DNA of 64,000 nucleotides from a virus, in IMG/VR virus record IMGVR_UViG_3300044613_001789, positions 1-64,000 of that record; one strand, written 5' to 3'. Positions 8,520-14,897 of the stretch are shown here, piece by piece (positions within the stretch are counted from its first letter, which is position 1; the number at the start of each line of letters is the position of its first letter). Below the pieces are notes generated by a model. It had not been told where the DNA came from and searched no databases. It saw nothing but the letters and a program-made list of their open reading frames with translations. The position numbers and the translations under genes were made by a program.

Positions 8520-8615
8520 TAGACTTCTGCGACGATTTCTGTTAAAATGCGAAGAGCCGAAAGGTGTTCACCCTTTCGGCTCTTCTAAACACAAACGATA
8601 GGAAAAGTATCATCT
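8520..8615 (+). promoter_or_regulatory. Promoter and hairpin leader of HNH gene 1
   Basis: TAGACT (8520-8525), a 17-bp spacer and TAAAAT (8543-8548) followed by GC. A 14-bp stem starts two bases later: 8551-8564 pairs with 8572-8585, loop 7 nt. The predicted start of transcription falls within the left arm, so the mRNA would begin with a hairpin. A 30-nt spacer (TAAACAC..., AGGAAAAG) leads to the ATG at 8616. The other two HNH genes have the same layout with a different stem sequence. Confidence 0.65.
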
Positions 8616-9311
8616 ATGTCTAATTACATTCTAATACACGGCATCCGTATTGCCAAGACTTTCGAACCAGAAACCTTCGGTCGTCTCACGACCATCGGTC
8701 CTCGGTTTCTGCTTCCAGTAGGCACAAAATGGGAATATGCGCCTCGCCAAGTCTGTAGGTGTGTCTGCGGCAATATAACCATAGTGCACTCCGCTAGCCT
8801 AATAACAGGAAACACAGAGAGTTGCGGCTGCAAACACAAAGAAAAAGTATACAGACATGGAGGAGTATCAGGTCGCAACAGGTCTGAGTACGCCAGTTAT
8901 GTTAGTATGTTGTCACGATGCACGAACCCAAACACCAAAGATTATCCAAATTACGGAGGACGCGGAATCCGCGTCTGCGACCGATGGCGAGAACCCAACG
9001 GCCAAGGTTTCCTTAATTTCCTTTCAGATATGGGAGCAAAACCATTCAAGAATTTAACTGTAGAACGGAAATTAGTAAACGGTAATTATTGCCCAGAAAA
9101 CTGCTGTTGGGCTACGAATACAGAGCAAGCCAGAAACAGGCGAAGCAACCTGAACTTAACTCACGACGGAAAGACTCAGTGCTTAACTGCCTGGGCTGAA
9201 GAACTAGGCATGACGCGAAGCACACTGAAAAGCCGTCTACAAAGGGGTTGGTCAATCGAAGAAGTATTGACCGCCCCCGTTCGCAAACCTAAACAAAGTC
9301 CGAAACCGTGA
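8616..9311 (+). CDS. HNH homing-type endonuclease 1, active site probably degraded
   Basis: A 231-residue free-standing HNH-family protein: an N-terminal cysteine-rich finger (VCRCVCGN ... SCGCKHKE), then NYGGRGIRVCDRW, a segment ending in YCPENCCWATNTEQARNRR, and a C-terminal DNA-binding part (WAEELGMTRSTLKSRLQRGWS). Such proteins cut DNA to promote their own spread. In paralogues 2 and 3 the catalytic core reads SIDRIDVNG; here it reads TVERKLVNG, losing both Asp residues, so nicking activity is doubtful. It lies alone between terS and a leftward gene, with its own promoter. Confidence 0.8.
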   Translation: MSNYILIHGIRIAKTFEPETFGRLTTIGPRFLLPVGTKWEYAPRQVCRCVCGNITIVHSASLITGNTESCGCKHKEKVYRHGGVSGRNRSEYASYVSMLSRCTNPNTKDYPNYGGRGIRVCDRWREPNGQGFLNFLSDMGAKPFKNLTVERKLVNGNYCPENCCWATNTEQARNRRSNLNLTHDGKTQCLTAWAEELGMTRSTLKSRLQRGWSIEEVLTAPVRKPKQSPKP

Positions 9312-9321
9312 AACGGCTTAC

Positions 9322-9654
9322 TTAATCCCCTAAAAGTTTAGCCAGATCGAGCTTTACCGGCACCCGTTGTACGACTTCCTCTTCTCCAAAAAGCGACGGC
9401 GCGTAATGAATCACGGCACCCAGATCCCCATTCGTTACACGAATCCAAGTGCTGTTTTCGTAAATTCGGGGCTCCGCATTGCCGCCACCGGCGGCGAATG
9501 TAGCCACTACTTCTTTGAGTGTGTCTACCGTCAATTGGGTTCCATACGGACTTCCCCCAAATACGTTGATTGTACAATCAATCCCCACGTCCCCGATATC
9601 CAATGTCTCCAGCTTGTCAGCTAATTCACGTAACTGGACTGCTAACTTTTTCAT
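9322..9654 (-). CDS. Hypothetical protein, end of the leftward small-gene operon
   Basis: The start at 9654 forms an ATGA overlap with the stop of the upstream gene; an alternative in-frame ATG is at 9663. The product (110 aa) has an amphipathic N-terminal helix (KKLAVQLRELADKLETL) followed by a beta-rich part with a Gly-Gly-Gly turn. No family is recognised. It ends 10 bp from the convergent HNH gene 1. Confidence 0.6.
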   Translation of the reverse strand: MKKLAVQLRELADKLETLDIGDVGIDCTINVFGGSPYGTQLTVDTLKEVVATFAAGGGNAEPRIYENSTWIRVTNGDLGAVIHYAPSLFGEEEVVQRVPVKLDLAKLLGD

Positions 9655-9962
9655 TCTTGCCATTGTTTGTTCTTTCGATAGTAATTGAGCAGTCGTCGGC
9701 GATGCCGACTATAGAATTCTGCCCGTCTGTTTTGTTGAGTCATCATCGGTTGATGGGTCACATTGTAGGTGACCGTCATCAGGATTACGGCATCCCCGCC
9801 GCGTTTACAAATGAAGTTATACAGCACGCAACGAACGTGGAACTCAGTGTCGTATTCAACCAAGGCACCGATTTTCAGAATTCGAGCTTCCGGTATCTCG
9901 ACTTCGCCGTTGACCCGCTCATGGATGCGGTCGTATGCATGGTCGCTGATTACGAGATACAT
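9651..9962 (-). CDS. Hypothetical protein, possibly DUF4258-like
   Basis: The ATG at 9962 is preceded by AGGAG about 12 bases upstream; the frame stays open further upstream, but that would run through the promoter and hairpin of HNH gene 2. The 103-aa product begins MYLVISDHAYDRIHERVNG, like the start of small DUF4258/RelE-fold-like domains (H-A-x-x-R-x-x-E-R), and ends in a basic tail (RHRRRLLNYYRKNKQW). The family link is weak. Confidence 0.55.
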   Translation of the reverse strand: MYLVISDHAYDRIHERVNGEVEIPEARILKIGALVEYDTEFHVRCVLYNFICKRGGDAVILMTVTYNVTHQPMMTQQNRRAEFYSRHRRRLLNYYRKNKQWQE

Positions 9963-9986
9963 TGCATGGTCATCTCCTATTAAAAC

Positions 9987-10080
9987 TGGACATTTGGGTT
10001 GAGGTGTGGTAAAATGCGAAAAGCTAGTGAACGCGAATTCACTAGCTTTTCTAACCACGTAAAATAGGTAAGTATTTCAA
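9987..10080 (+). promoter_or_regulatory. Promoter and hairpin leader of HNH gene 2
   Basis: TGGACA (9987-9992), a 17-bp spacer and TAAAAT (10010-10015) then GC. The 14-bp stem 10018-10031 / 10038-10051 has a 6-nt loop. A 29-nt spacer starts TAACCACGTAAAATAGGTAA and ends at the ATG (10081). Stem position, stem length and spacer match the leaders of HNH genes 1 and 3, but the stem sequence is different. Confidence 0.7.
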
Positions 10081-10779
10081 ATGGCTGATTACATTGTAGT
10101 GCATTCGGTAAAAGTTGCAACGGAATTTGTCCCGCAGACCTTCGGTCGTTTAACGACCATTGGTCCGATATTCTGGTTGCCGGTCGGATCGACAAAAAAG
10201 CATAGAAAGTACCAAGTGTGTCAGTGTGTTTGTGGGAATATAGTTTCATTAAGCGTGGCTGATTTAGTCACGTCACGAACGCAAAGTTGCGGCTGCCTCC
10301 ATAAAGAGAGACTGCGGCAACGTCTAACAAAACACGGAAGATCGCATACCCGCGAACACGTAGCATGGACATGCCTCATCCAACGATGCTATAACCCAAA
10401 TGACTGCGGATACGCTAACTACGGAGGACGCGGAATCCGCGTCTGCGATAGGTGGCTGGAACCGGACGGACAAGGGTTCATAAATTTCATCCAAGACATG
10501 GGTGAACGCCCATCTAAGGGACATAGCATCGATAGGATCGATGTAAATAGCCATTACTGCCCGGAAAACTGCCGATGGGCAACACGCACAGAACAGAACA
10601 GGAACCAAAGAACTAATCACGTATTGACTTTCAACGGTAAAACCCAATGCCTTGCAGCATGGGCAGAAGAGCTAGGGTACCACAAAGGTTTAATACGAGA
10701 CAGATTATGTTTACTAGGCTGGTCTATAGACAAAGCCCTAAAAACACCACCTCGTTCTCGTAAACAGAAACCACGTTAA
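10081..10779 (+). CDS. HNH homing-type endonuclease 2
   Basis: A 232-residue paralogue of HNH genes 1 and 3, sharing the N-terminus (MADYIVVHSVKVATEFVP, then FGRLTTIGP), the Cys-rich finger (VCQCVCGN ... SCGCLHKE), NYGGRGIRVCDRW, an intact SIDRIDVNSHYCPENCRWAT core and a C-terminal helix-turn-helix-like region. It is oriented against the surrounding leftward operon, between the FkbM methyltransferase and the small genes at 9322-9962, as expected for an inserted mobile gene with its own promoter. Its stop codon overlaps that of the convergent methyltransferase. Confidence 0.85.
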   Translation: MADYIVVHSVKVATEFVPQTFGRLTTIGPIFWLPVGSTKKHRKYQVCQCVCGNIVSLSVADLVTSRTQSCGCLHKERLRQRLTKHGRSHTREHVAWTCLIQRCYNPNDCGYANYGGRGIRVCDRWLEPDGQGFINFIQDMGERPSKGHSIDRIDVNSHYCPENCRWATRTEQNRNQRTNHVLTFNGKTQCLAAWAEELGYHKGLIRDRLCLLGWSIDKALKTPPRSRKQKPR

Positions 10780-11423
10780 ATTTCGTCCCAGTGGTCGCGA
10801 TGGATAGCTATGCAGTCTCCCCAATCGACATCATTTAACATCTCTATGGCTTCCGCCATAGAGATCCAATTAGATGCCCAGTAGCGGCTCTCGGCGGCAA
10901 ATCGGTAGCGATATTTACTGCCCAGTAATCTAATCGCCTCTTCTGTCACCCCGGCAAGTGATTGCAACAAGCACTTGCCGCCGTGGTACTCAATTGATAT
11001 TCTGGGAGGCTTTATATCTCCTAGTGATCTAATAACGGCGGGTTCCCCGCCTTCGCAGTCCACCTTGATAAAATCGAAGGGCCCGAATACCTGCCAAATG
11101 GTATCCAACCGCATGGTATCGACCTTTCGGATATCAATATGCCGATCCCAGCCAAAAGTTTTAGAGGCTTCATTAGGCCAGGATGGACTAGAGCTACTGA
11201 ATCGGTCGTCATGTCCTACATAAAATAGGATTCGGTCCTCCACGTCGCTTACAGCGACCGGCAGCACGACAGCGGCCCCGGCAGCCAACACCGCTTCGCG
11301 GTGCTCTGCTAAGGGCTCCGCCGCAATAACGGTAGCCCCGGCCTTGGCCGCTTCAGCGGTCCAAGCCCCGGTGTTCGCGCCTATGTCACAAACTAACCAA
11401 CCCGGTTTCAAATCAATCAGCAT
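10776..11423 (-). CDS. FkbM-type SAM-dependent methyltransferase
   Basis: A 215-residue protein with the AdoMet-binding motif VCDIGANTGAWTAEA and the FkbM signature FDFIKVDCEGGEPAVIRSLG, followed by PPRISIEYHGG. The family methylates hydroxyl groups of sugars or small molecules. In a phage it may modify a virion glycan or host polysaccharide. It is translated from the leftward small-gene operon; its TAA overlaps the convergent HNH gene 2 stop. The substrate is unknown. Confidence 0.75.
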   Translation of the reverse strand: MLIDLKPGWLVCDIGANTGAWTAEAAKAGATVIAAEPLAEHREAVLAAGAAVVLPVAVSDVEDRILFYVGHDDRFSSSSPSWPNEASKTFGWDRHIDIRKVDTMRLDTIWQVFGPFDFIKVDCEGGEPAVIRSLGDIKPPRISIEYHGGKCLLQSLAGVTEEAIRLLGSKYRYRFAAESRYWASNWISMAEAIEMLNDVDWGDCIAIHRDHWDEI

Positions 11424-11424
11424 G

Positions 11425-11490
11425 TTATTTACCCTTTGAGAGCGCCGCGACCAGAAAGGCCCCGACTAGAAGTTCAATTATCACATCCAT
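11425..11490 (-). CDS. Putative 21-residue membrane peptide
   Basis: An ATG at 11490 with a strong AAGGGG Shine-Dalgarno seven bases upstream opens a 21-codon frame ending TAA at 11425. The product is MDVIIELLVGAFLVAALSK plus GK, essentially one transmembrane helix. It fits exactly between its neighbours in the operon. Short length means coding is uncertain; the RBS and hydrophobicity are the evidence. Confidence 0.4.
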   Translation of the reverse strand: MDVIIELLVGAFLVAALSKGK

Positions 11491-11492
11491 TT

Positions 11493-11810
11493 TCAATCCC
11501 CTTGATTCAGAATTTCATAACTGGTTTCCGACGCGGCCACTATAGCCGCATCAATCATCGCATCAAGTGCGATAGTGTCATTGGCCAAGGCACCGGAACG
11601 CCTAGCTCCGTATCGTTGCACAATGTGCCGTATAACCCAGTCTGGATGCATCCGGCTACTTTTGTGCATGTACGGCCACAGATGCGGTTCTACCGCATTT
11701 TGGAGCCTTTGGGCGGCCTTGTCTAGACGGTCCTGGGTTACTAGCGGCTTTAGCCGCTCTCTAACCAGGGACTCGTCGGCCATTGTTCGGTCGAATTGGA
11801 TTGAGTTCAT
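11493..11810 (-). CDS. Hypothetical protein
   Basis: A 105-residue product from the ATG at 11810, preceded by GGGGATTATTGAA, a variant of the operon's recurrent ribosome-binding cassette. It is helix-rich, starting MNSIQFDRTMADESLVRER and ending with a short alpha-helical DAMIDAAIVAASETSYEI. The translated start coincides with the end of the upstream gene. No family recognised. Confidence 0.6.
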   Translation of the reverse strand: MNSIQFDRTMADESLVRERLKPLVTQDRLDKAAQRLQNAVEPHLWPYMHKSSRMHPDWVIRHIVQRYGARRSGALANDTIALDAMIDAAIVAASETSYEILNQGD

Positions 11811-11811
11811 T

Positions 11812-12021
11812 TCAATAATCCCCATCGCAGAGTATTCGGACGTGCCGATGATGTGTCGGAAGCGGAACCAATTGTACCGGCTTGATAGTCTGCTGTAGGC
11901 CCATTTGAATCAATTGGGTTTCAACCATAGTGATAGCCAATTGTACATTGTCTGCCGTAACGACTAAAGCCGTCCCGACAGGGTAATGTCCCTTAAAATC
12001 TGTACAGGTCCAGGTTTTCAT
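11812..12021 (-). CDS. Hypothetical protein (69 aa)
   Basis: The ATG at 12021 follows AAGGAGAGG at about 12 bases. The product MKTWTCTDFKGHYPVGTALV... is a small alpha/beta protein with a predicted helix VQLAITMVETQLIQMG and a C-terminal strand. It overlaps the upstream gene by 4 bp and ends 2 bp before the next start. Unknown function. Confidence 0.6.
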   Translation of the reverse strand: MKTWTCTDFKGHYPVGTALVVTADNVQLAITMVETQLIQMGLQQTIKPVQLVPLPTHHRHVRILCDGDY

Positions 12022-12254
12022 CTGCGGTAAGTTCCTCTCCTTGCAATTGGGAAGTAAATCCAAGGCCGGACTTTCATTGCAGTCCGCCAATCCATCAAGC
12101 TGACGCAAAAGCAACCCGGTTGCCGGGTAGGCCAATTGAATTCCTCTAGGTCGTCATCCTTGCAGACATCGCCCCTAGTTCGTTTATATGCCATCAAGGC
12201 AGTTTCACCCTCTCGCCGGTATCGTTGATACCGGCTTAAATCGTCTTTATTCAT
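12018..12254 (-). CDS. Hypothetical basic protein (78 aa)
   Basis: Starts at ATG 12254 (or the adjacent ATG at 12257) after GAGGAAA. The product is highly charged at the N-terminus (MNKDDLSRYQRYRREGETAL) and aromatic near the C-terminus (WPTRQPGCFCVSLMDWRT). Overlaps both neighbours by a few bases, indicating translational coupling. Unknown function. Confidence 0.55.
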   Translation of the reverse strand: MNKDDLSRYQRYRREGETALMAYKRTRGDVCKDDDLEEFNWPTRQPGCFCVSLMDWRTAMKVRPWIYFPIARRGTYRR

Positions 12255-12492
12255 CATTTTCCTCGACTCCGTAAATCTCTTTCCTTGCGATAGCCGCCAT
12301 TTTTTCATTGCGAGCGCGAACATGATTCATGTTGTTCGTGCCGTCGTTCGGTCGTTCAATCCAACCTGTAGTCCCGTTGCCTGTAACAGGCCCGATAAAC
12401 GTAGCCTCAGGATCAATGAACCGAATGGACCGCTTAATCCGATTAGCGGCGGCTAGGGTGAATTTGCGTTGTGTCGAAAAAACGTAATACAT
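12247..12492 (-). CDS. Hypothetical protein (81 aa)
   Basis: The ATG at 12492 is seven bases after GGAAG. The product begins MYYVFSTQRKFTLAAANRIK and contains the turn-rich GPVTGNGTTGWIERPNDG, compatible with a small alpha/beta DNA- or nucleotide-interacting protein, but no family is recognised. Ends inside the start region of the following gene. Confidence 0.6.
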   Translation of the reverse strand: MYYVFSTQRKFTLAAANRIKRSIRFIDPEATFIGPVTGNGTTGWIERPNDGTNNMNHVRARNEKMAAIARKEIYGVEENDE

Positions 12493-12510
12493 TTTCAAAC
12501 TTCCTTCAAA

Positions 12511-12675
12511 TTAGAGACGGGAAACGAGGGCACCGAGCACGAAGCCGACCAAGCCGGCTATCAGTGCGGTGTAGTAAGTTAGGCGGCGGATGCCGTCTAC
12601 GGAATACCGGCGTTCGGAAGCGGCATAGCCGCTTAGGTAGGCCGATTGTTCGATATCATCAATTGGGGTATTCAT
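12511..12675 (-). CDS. Small single-span membrane protein (54 aa)
   Basis: Begins at ATG 12675, overlapping the upstream stop as ATGA; ends TAA at 12511. A hydrophilic N-terminal half (MNTPIDDIEQSAYLSG) is followed by a C-terminal transmembrane helix with glycine spacing (LIAGLVGFVLGALVSRL). The junction with the upstream gene is identical over 19 bases to another junction at 13409-13427. Probably a tail-anchored inner-membrane protein of unknown role. Confidence 0.6.
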   Translation of the reverse strand: MNTPIDDIEQSAYLSGYAASERRYSVDGIRRLTYYTALIAGLVGFVLGALVSRL

Positions 12676-12887
12676 GTTGGGATTGCTTTCGGTTGGAGTC
12701 GAAGTAGAGCGGCAACCTTTGCTTGCTCTTTACTGTCAGCATAGACCGCGAAGCGGTCACGCCATTCGTGATCGGCGTTGCCGATTGGGCAGCATTCGGC
12801 AACCCACCATCGATTGCGGATATCGATGTGTCTATCGGCTCTCCAATGGCGACCGTCGTCTAGTTTCCAGAATATGGTTGAGTTCAT
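12672..12887 (-). CDS. Hypothetical protein (71 aa)
   Basis: The product is rich in Trp, Arg and Asp (MNSTIFWKLDDGRHWRADRH) and ends KAIPT, the same five residues as the gene at 13409-13618. That ending is encoded by the shared junction GAAAGCAATCCCAACATGA. ATGA couplings on both sides. No family recognised. Confidence 0.6.
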   Translation of the reverse strand: MNSTIFWKLDDGRHWRADRHIDIRNRWWVAECCPIGNADHEWRDRFAVYADSKEQAKVAALLRLQPKAIPT

Positions 12888-13165
12888 GCGAAATTAGCCT
12901 CATAACAGTAGTAATTGAGAATGGCTTTCGACAATCCGCGAACGGATCGCTTATTGGTCACCGCGACCAAACTTTGACCGTTGTAAACGGTCCCGTGAAA
13001 CTGGGCACAAGCTGACTCTGGCGAATCAGCTTCGACGATCAATACTAGGCTGAAGCGGTTCGCTTCGAAGCTGTTTTTAGGATTCGGGGATGCAGAACGC
13101 ATCGATTGGTTGGCGGCATTCCATCCGGTACGGATGACGTAGTAGGTTTTGAGTGGTTTCGGCAT
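12884..13165 (-). CDS. Hypothetical protein (93 aa)
   Basis: The start at 13165 has AAAGGA eight bases upstream; the open frame further upstream is not needed. The product starts MPKPLKTYYVIRTGW and carries an alpha/beta alternation (SLVLIVEADSPESACAQF), which may be a small ferredoxin-like fold. Function unknown. It ends with a 4-bp overlap with the next gene. Confidence 0.6.
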   Translation of the reverse strand: MPKPLKTYYVIRTGWNAANQSMRSASPNPKNSFEANRFSLVLIVEADSPESACAQFHGTVYNGQSLVAVTNKRSVRGLSKAILNYYCYEANFA

Positions 13166-13169
13166 GGGT

Positions 13170-13412
13170 TTATCCTTTGTGTAGAGAATCCAAATTGACT
13201 TCAAGCCGTTTGCCGTCAATTTCTTGACGACCGCGAATACCAGCATCGTTCGAGCAATTGCACCCGGCGATACCGCACAAAGTACGCTTGGCTTTCTTGA
13301 TTTGGTTGGCGTTGGGATACGCCACGGCAGTATGGTAGATATGGCTGAGGACTTCGCAGCGTAGATTTACGCTGGTATTGTGGAAATCGTTGGTGAGGGT
13401 TATTAGTCTCAT
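13170..13412 (-). CDS. Hypothetical protein with four cysteines (80 aa)
   Basis: ATGA-coupled to the upstream gene at 13412. Contains RTLCGIAGCNCSNDAG, a C-x4-C-x-C cluster that could bind a metal; a further Cys is near residue 19 (LRCEVLSH). Starts MRLITLTNDFHNTSVNL. Unknown function. Confidence 0.55.
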   Translation of the reverse strand: MRLITLTNDFHNTSVNLRCEVLSHIYHTAVAYPNANQIKKAKRTLCGIAGCNCSNDAGIRGRQEIDGKRLEVNLDSLHKG

Positions 13413-13618
13413 GTTGGGATTGCTTTCTGTAATAGGTTAGCGAATTCGGCGAACTGGGCTAGCGTCAGATCGGTATCGACAGCATCCGCGAACGGATGCG
13501 ACAGCCGCACGGAAACAAAATCCTTCGCGGGATTGTGCATATAGAAGCGAGTCACCGTCAGATCGCCCACTGAGGCGATCACTTCGCTTGATTTGACCGG
13601 GTTCAGGCGGTATCTCAT
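13409..13618 (-). CDS. Hypothetical protein (69 aa)
   Basis: Starts at 13618 with an ATGA overlap; a beta-rich product (SSEVIASVGDLTVTRFYMHN) with a C-terminal helix LAQFAEFANLLQKAIPT. Its last 19 bases plus stop match the 3' end of the gene at 12672-12887, although the proteins are otherwise unrelated. Unknown function. Confidence 0.6.
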   Translation of the reverse strand: MRYRLNPVKSSEVIASVGDLTVTRFYMHNPAKDFVSVRLSHPFADAVDTDLTLAQFAEFANLLQKAIPT

Positions 13619-13893
13619 TCTGATTCCTTAAATCCTACTAATTGGCGAAATGTGATTGGGCAGAAATAGGCCGAGGTCTGTAGCCCGTGATGGACCGGCT
13701 TCCGGCGATACAATTCAAAGGCTTCCATCTGGACGCCACCGCAATAGGTGCCGGTAACCCGGCGAACGCCGTAATTTTGCATGGTATCCCCGAAAAACTT
13801 CATGGCCGGGCGGCTAAAGAAGTTCGAGTTCGGATTGTATTCCTGGACGAAATACTTCAAATCAGAAGCGGTTTTAATTTGACTAGCTAACAT
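13615..13893 (-). CDS. Conserved phage protein of unknown function (92 aa)
   Basis: The ATG at 13893 follows GGAGATTATTGGA. The core NFFSRPAMKFFGDTMQNYGV, then ELYRRKPVHHGLQTSAYFCP is a pattern I know from small proteins conserved in many unrelated tailed phages, usually in early-gene regions. No catalytic residues stand out. The frame is open upstream but the RBS cassette fixes the start. Confidence 0.65.
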   Translation of the reverse strand: MLASQIKTASDLKYFVQEYNPNSNFFSRPAMKFFGDTMQNYGVRRVTGTYCGGVQMEAFELYRRKPVHHGLQTSAYFCPITFRQLVGFKESE

Positions 13894-13978
13894 TCCAATA
13901 ATCTCCAAAAGGTGGGTAAGGTAAAACGGTAACCGGGACCGGCTAGCCGGGCGAGCTAGCCGGGAATCGGGTATCGTC

Positions 13979-14521
13979 TCAGTAATCCGAGAACAGGTCA
14001 CGCAATTCAGTCAATTCAGCTTCATTGAAGAATCGACGGAATTTCAGGGCAGTTTGCAGACAGGCTTCATAAACCTTAGCCGCCTTGCGGCTATCGGTAT
14101 CGTGGCCCAATTCACTAGCCCAATCTTCAAAGCAAGCGAAGTACACCACATCGGAATCCATCAACAAGCAATAGAAAACATCGGCTTTCGCGGGAGGCGC
14201 TAACGGTTTCGCCCTTAACCTGCGATACATATCGTTTTTGTAGTCGATTGTATGATTCAGTCCGGTTTCGCACGTTTCGGCTACCGCATCGCGGTAGATA
14301 ACAAGGTTATTCCCGTGCTGATATTTAGGAATGTGCCCAACACCTTGCGAGTAATCGGTAGAGAATTCCGTCCGCCCGGCTTTCAGGGTTATAACCCAGT
14401 TGAGGTTGCATTGCTTTTCGTCGCGAGATCGCGACCTAGAAAACGGCACAAAGGTAGCCGAGTATTCGACTTTGGCGGTTAGCTCGTCGAAGCGAGCTTG
14501 GTTGAATGTTGCGGTTGTCAT
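13979..14521 (-). CDS. Conserved phage protein of unknown function (180 aa)
   Basis: The ATG at 14521 is preceded by CTTGGAGATTATTGAA. Contains WVITLKAGRTEFSTDYSQG, then a C-terminal domain PPAKADVFYCLLMDSD ... FEDWASELGHDTDSRKA ... VYEACLQTALKF. This arrangement is widespread in phages and mobile elements with no assigned function. The surrounding small genes share its RBS cassette. A gap of 85 bp separates it from the next gene. Confidence 0.65.
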   Translation of the reverse strand: MTTATFNQARFDELTAKVEYSATFVPFSRSRSRDEKQCNLNWVITLKAGRTEFSTDYSQGVGHIPKYQHGNNLVIYRDAVAETCETGLNHTIDYKNDMYRRLRAKPLAPPAKADVFYCLLMDSDVVYFACFEDWASELGHDTDSRKAAKVYEACLQTALKFRRFFNEAELTELRDLFSDY

Positions 14522-14552
14522 TTCAATAATCTCCAAGGAAAAAAGGGTTAAA

Positions 14553-14732
14553 TCAAGAATTGAACAGTTCAGGATACACATTAACGGGGTCCGTCCGATC
14601 AAGACCTCGCATCATTTCACTGACCACGGAAAACGGCATCCAATTAGGTAGTTCCAGTATTACGGCATCGGTAATGCCATAGAATACTTGCCATTTTCCG
14701 GTTGTCTCGCATTTGTGTGCGTGGTATTTCAT
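14553..14732 (-). CDS. Hypothetical protein (59 aa)
   Basis: The start at 14732 lies after the 19-base sequence CTTGGAGATTATTGAAATG, identical to that of the gene at 13979-14521. The product MKYHAHKCETTGKWQVFYG... is compact, with a LPNWMPFSVVSEMMRGLD helix. Unknown function. Confidence 0.6.
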   Translation of the reverse strand: MKYHAHKCETTGKWQVFYGITDAVILELPNWMPFSVVSEMMRGLDRTDPVNVYPELFNS

Positions 14733-14750
14733 TTCAATAATCTCCAAGTG

Positions 14751-14867
14751 TTAGTAGTAAACAGTCCAAAATCCGTTGAAGAAAATATCAACGGATTCAA
14801 TTCCGTCAAGGTCACTTAAATTCGGCGTGATTTTCCATTGTCCGTCAATCCATCCACGATAAAGCAT
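14751..14867 (-). CDS. Hypothetical mini-protein (38 aa)
   Basis: ATG at 14867 with AAAGGA about ten bases upstream, TAA at 14751. The product MLYRGWIDGQWKITPN..., ending NGFWTVYY, has a Trp/Tyr-rich beta character with no low complexity. It exactly fills the gap between its neighbours. Coding is supported by the RBS and packing only. Confidence 0.5.
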   Translation of the reverse strand: MLYRGWIDGQWKITPNLSDLDGIESVDIFFNGFWTVYY

Positions 14868-14897
14868 AATTCGCAATCCTTTGCGGGGTAAAAAGTG

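Noticed and set aside
9963-10058. Upstream extension of the 9651-9962 gene
   Set aside because: It would run through the promoter and hairpin of HNH gene 2, and a good Shine-Dalgarno site supports the start at 9962.
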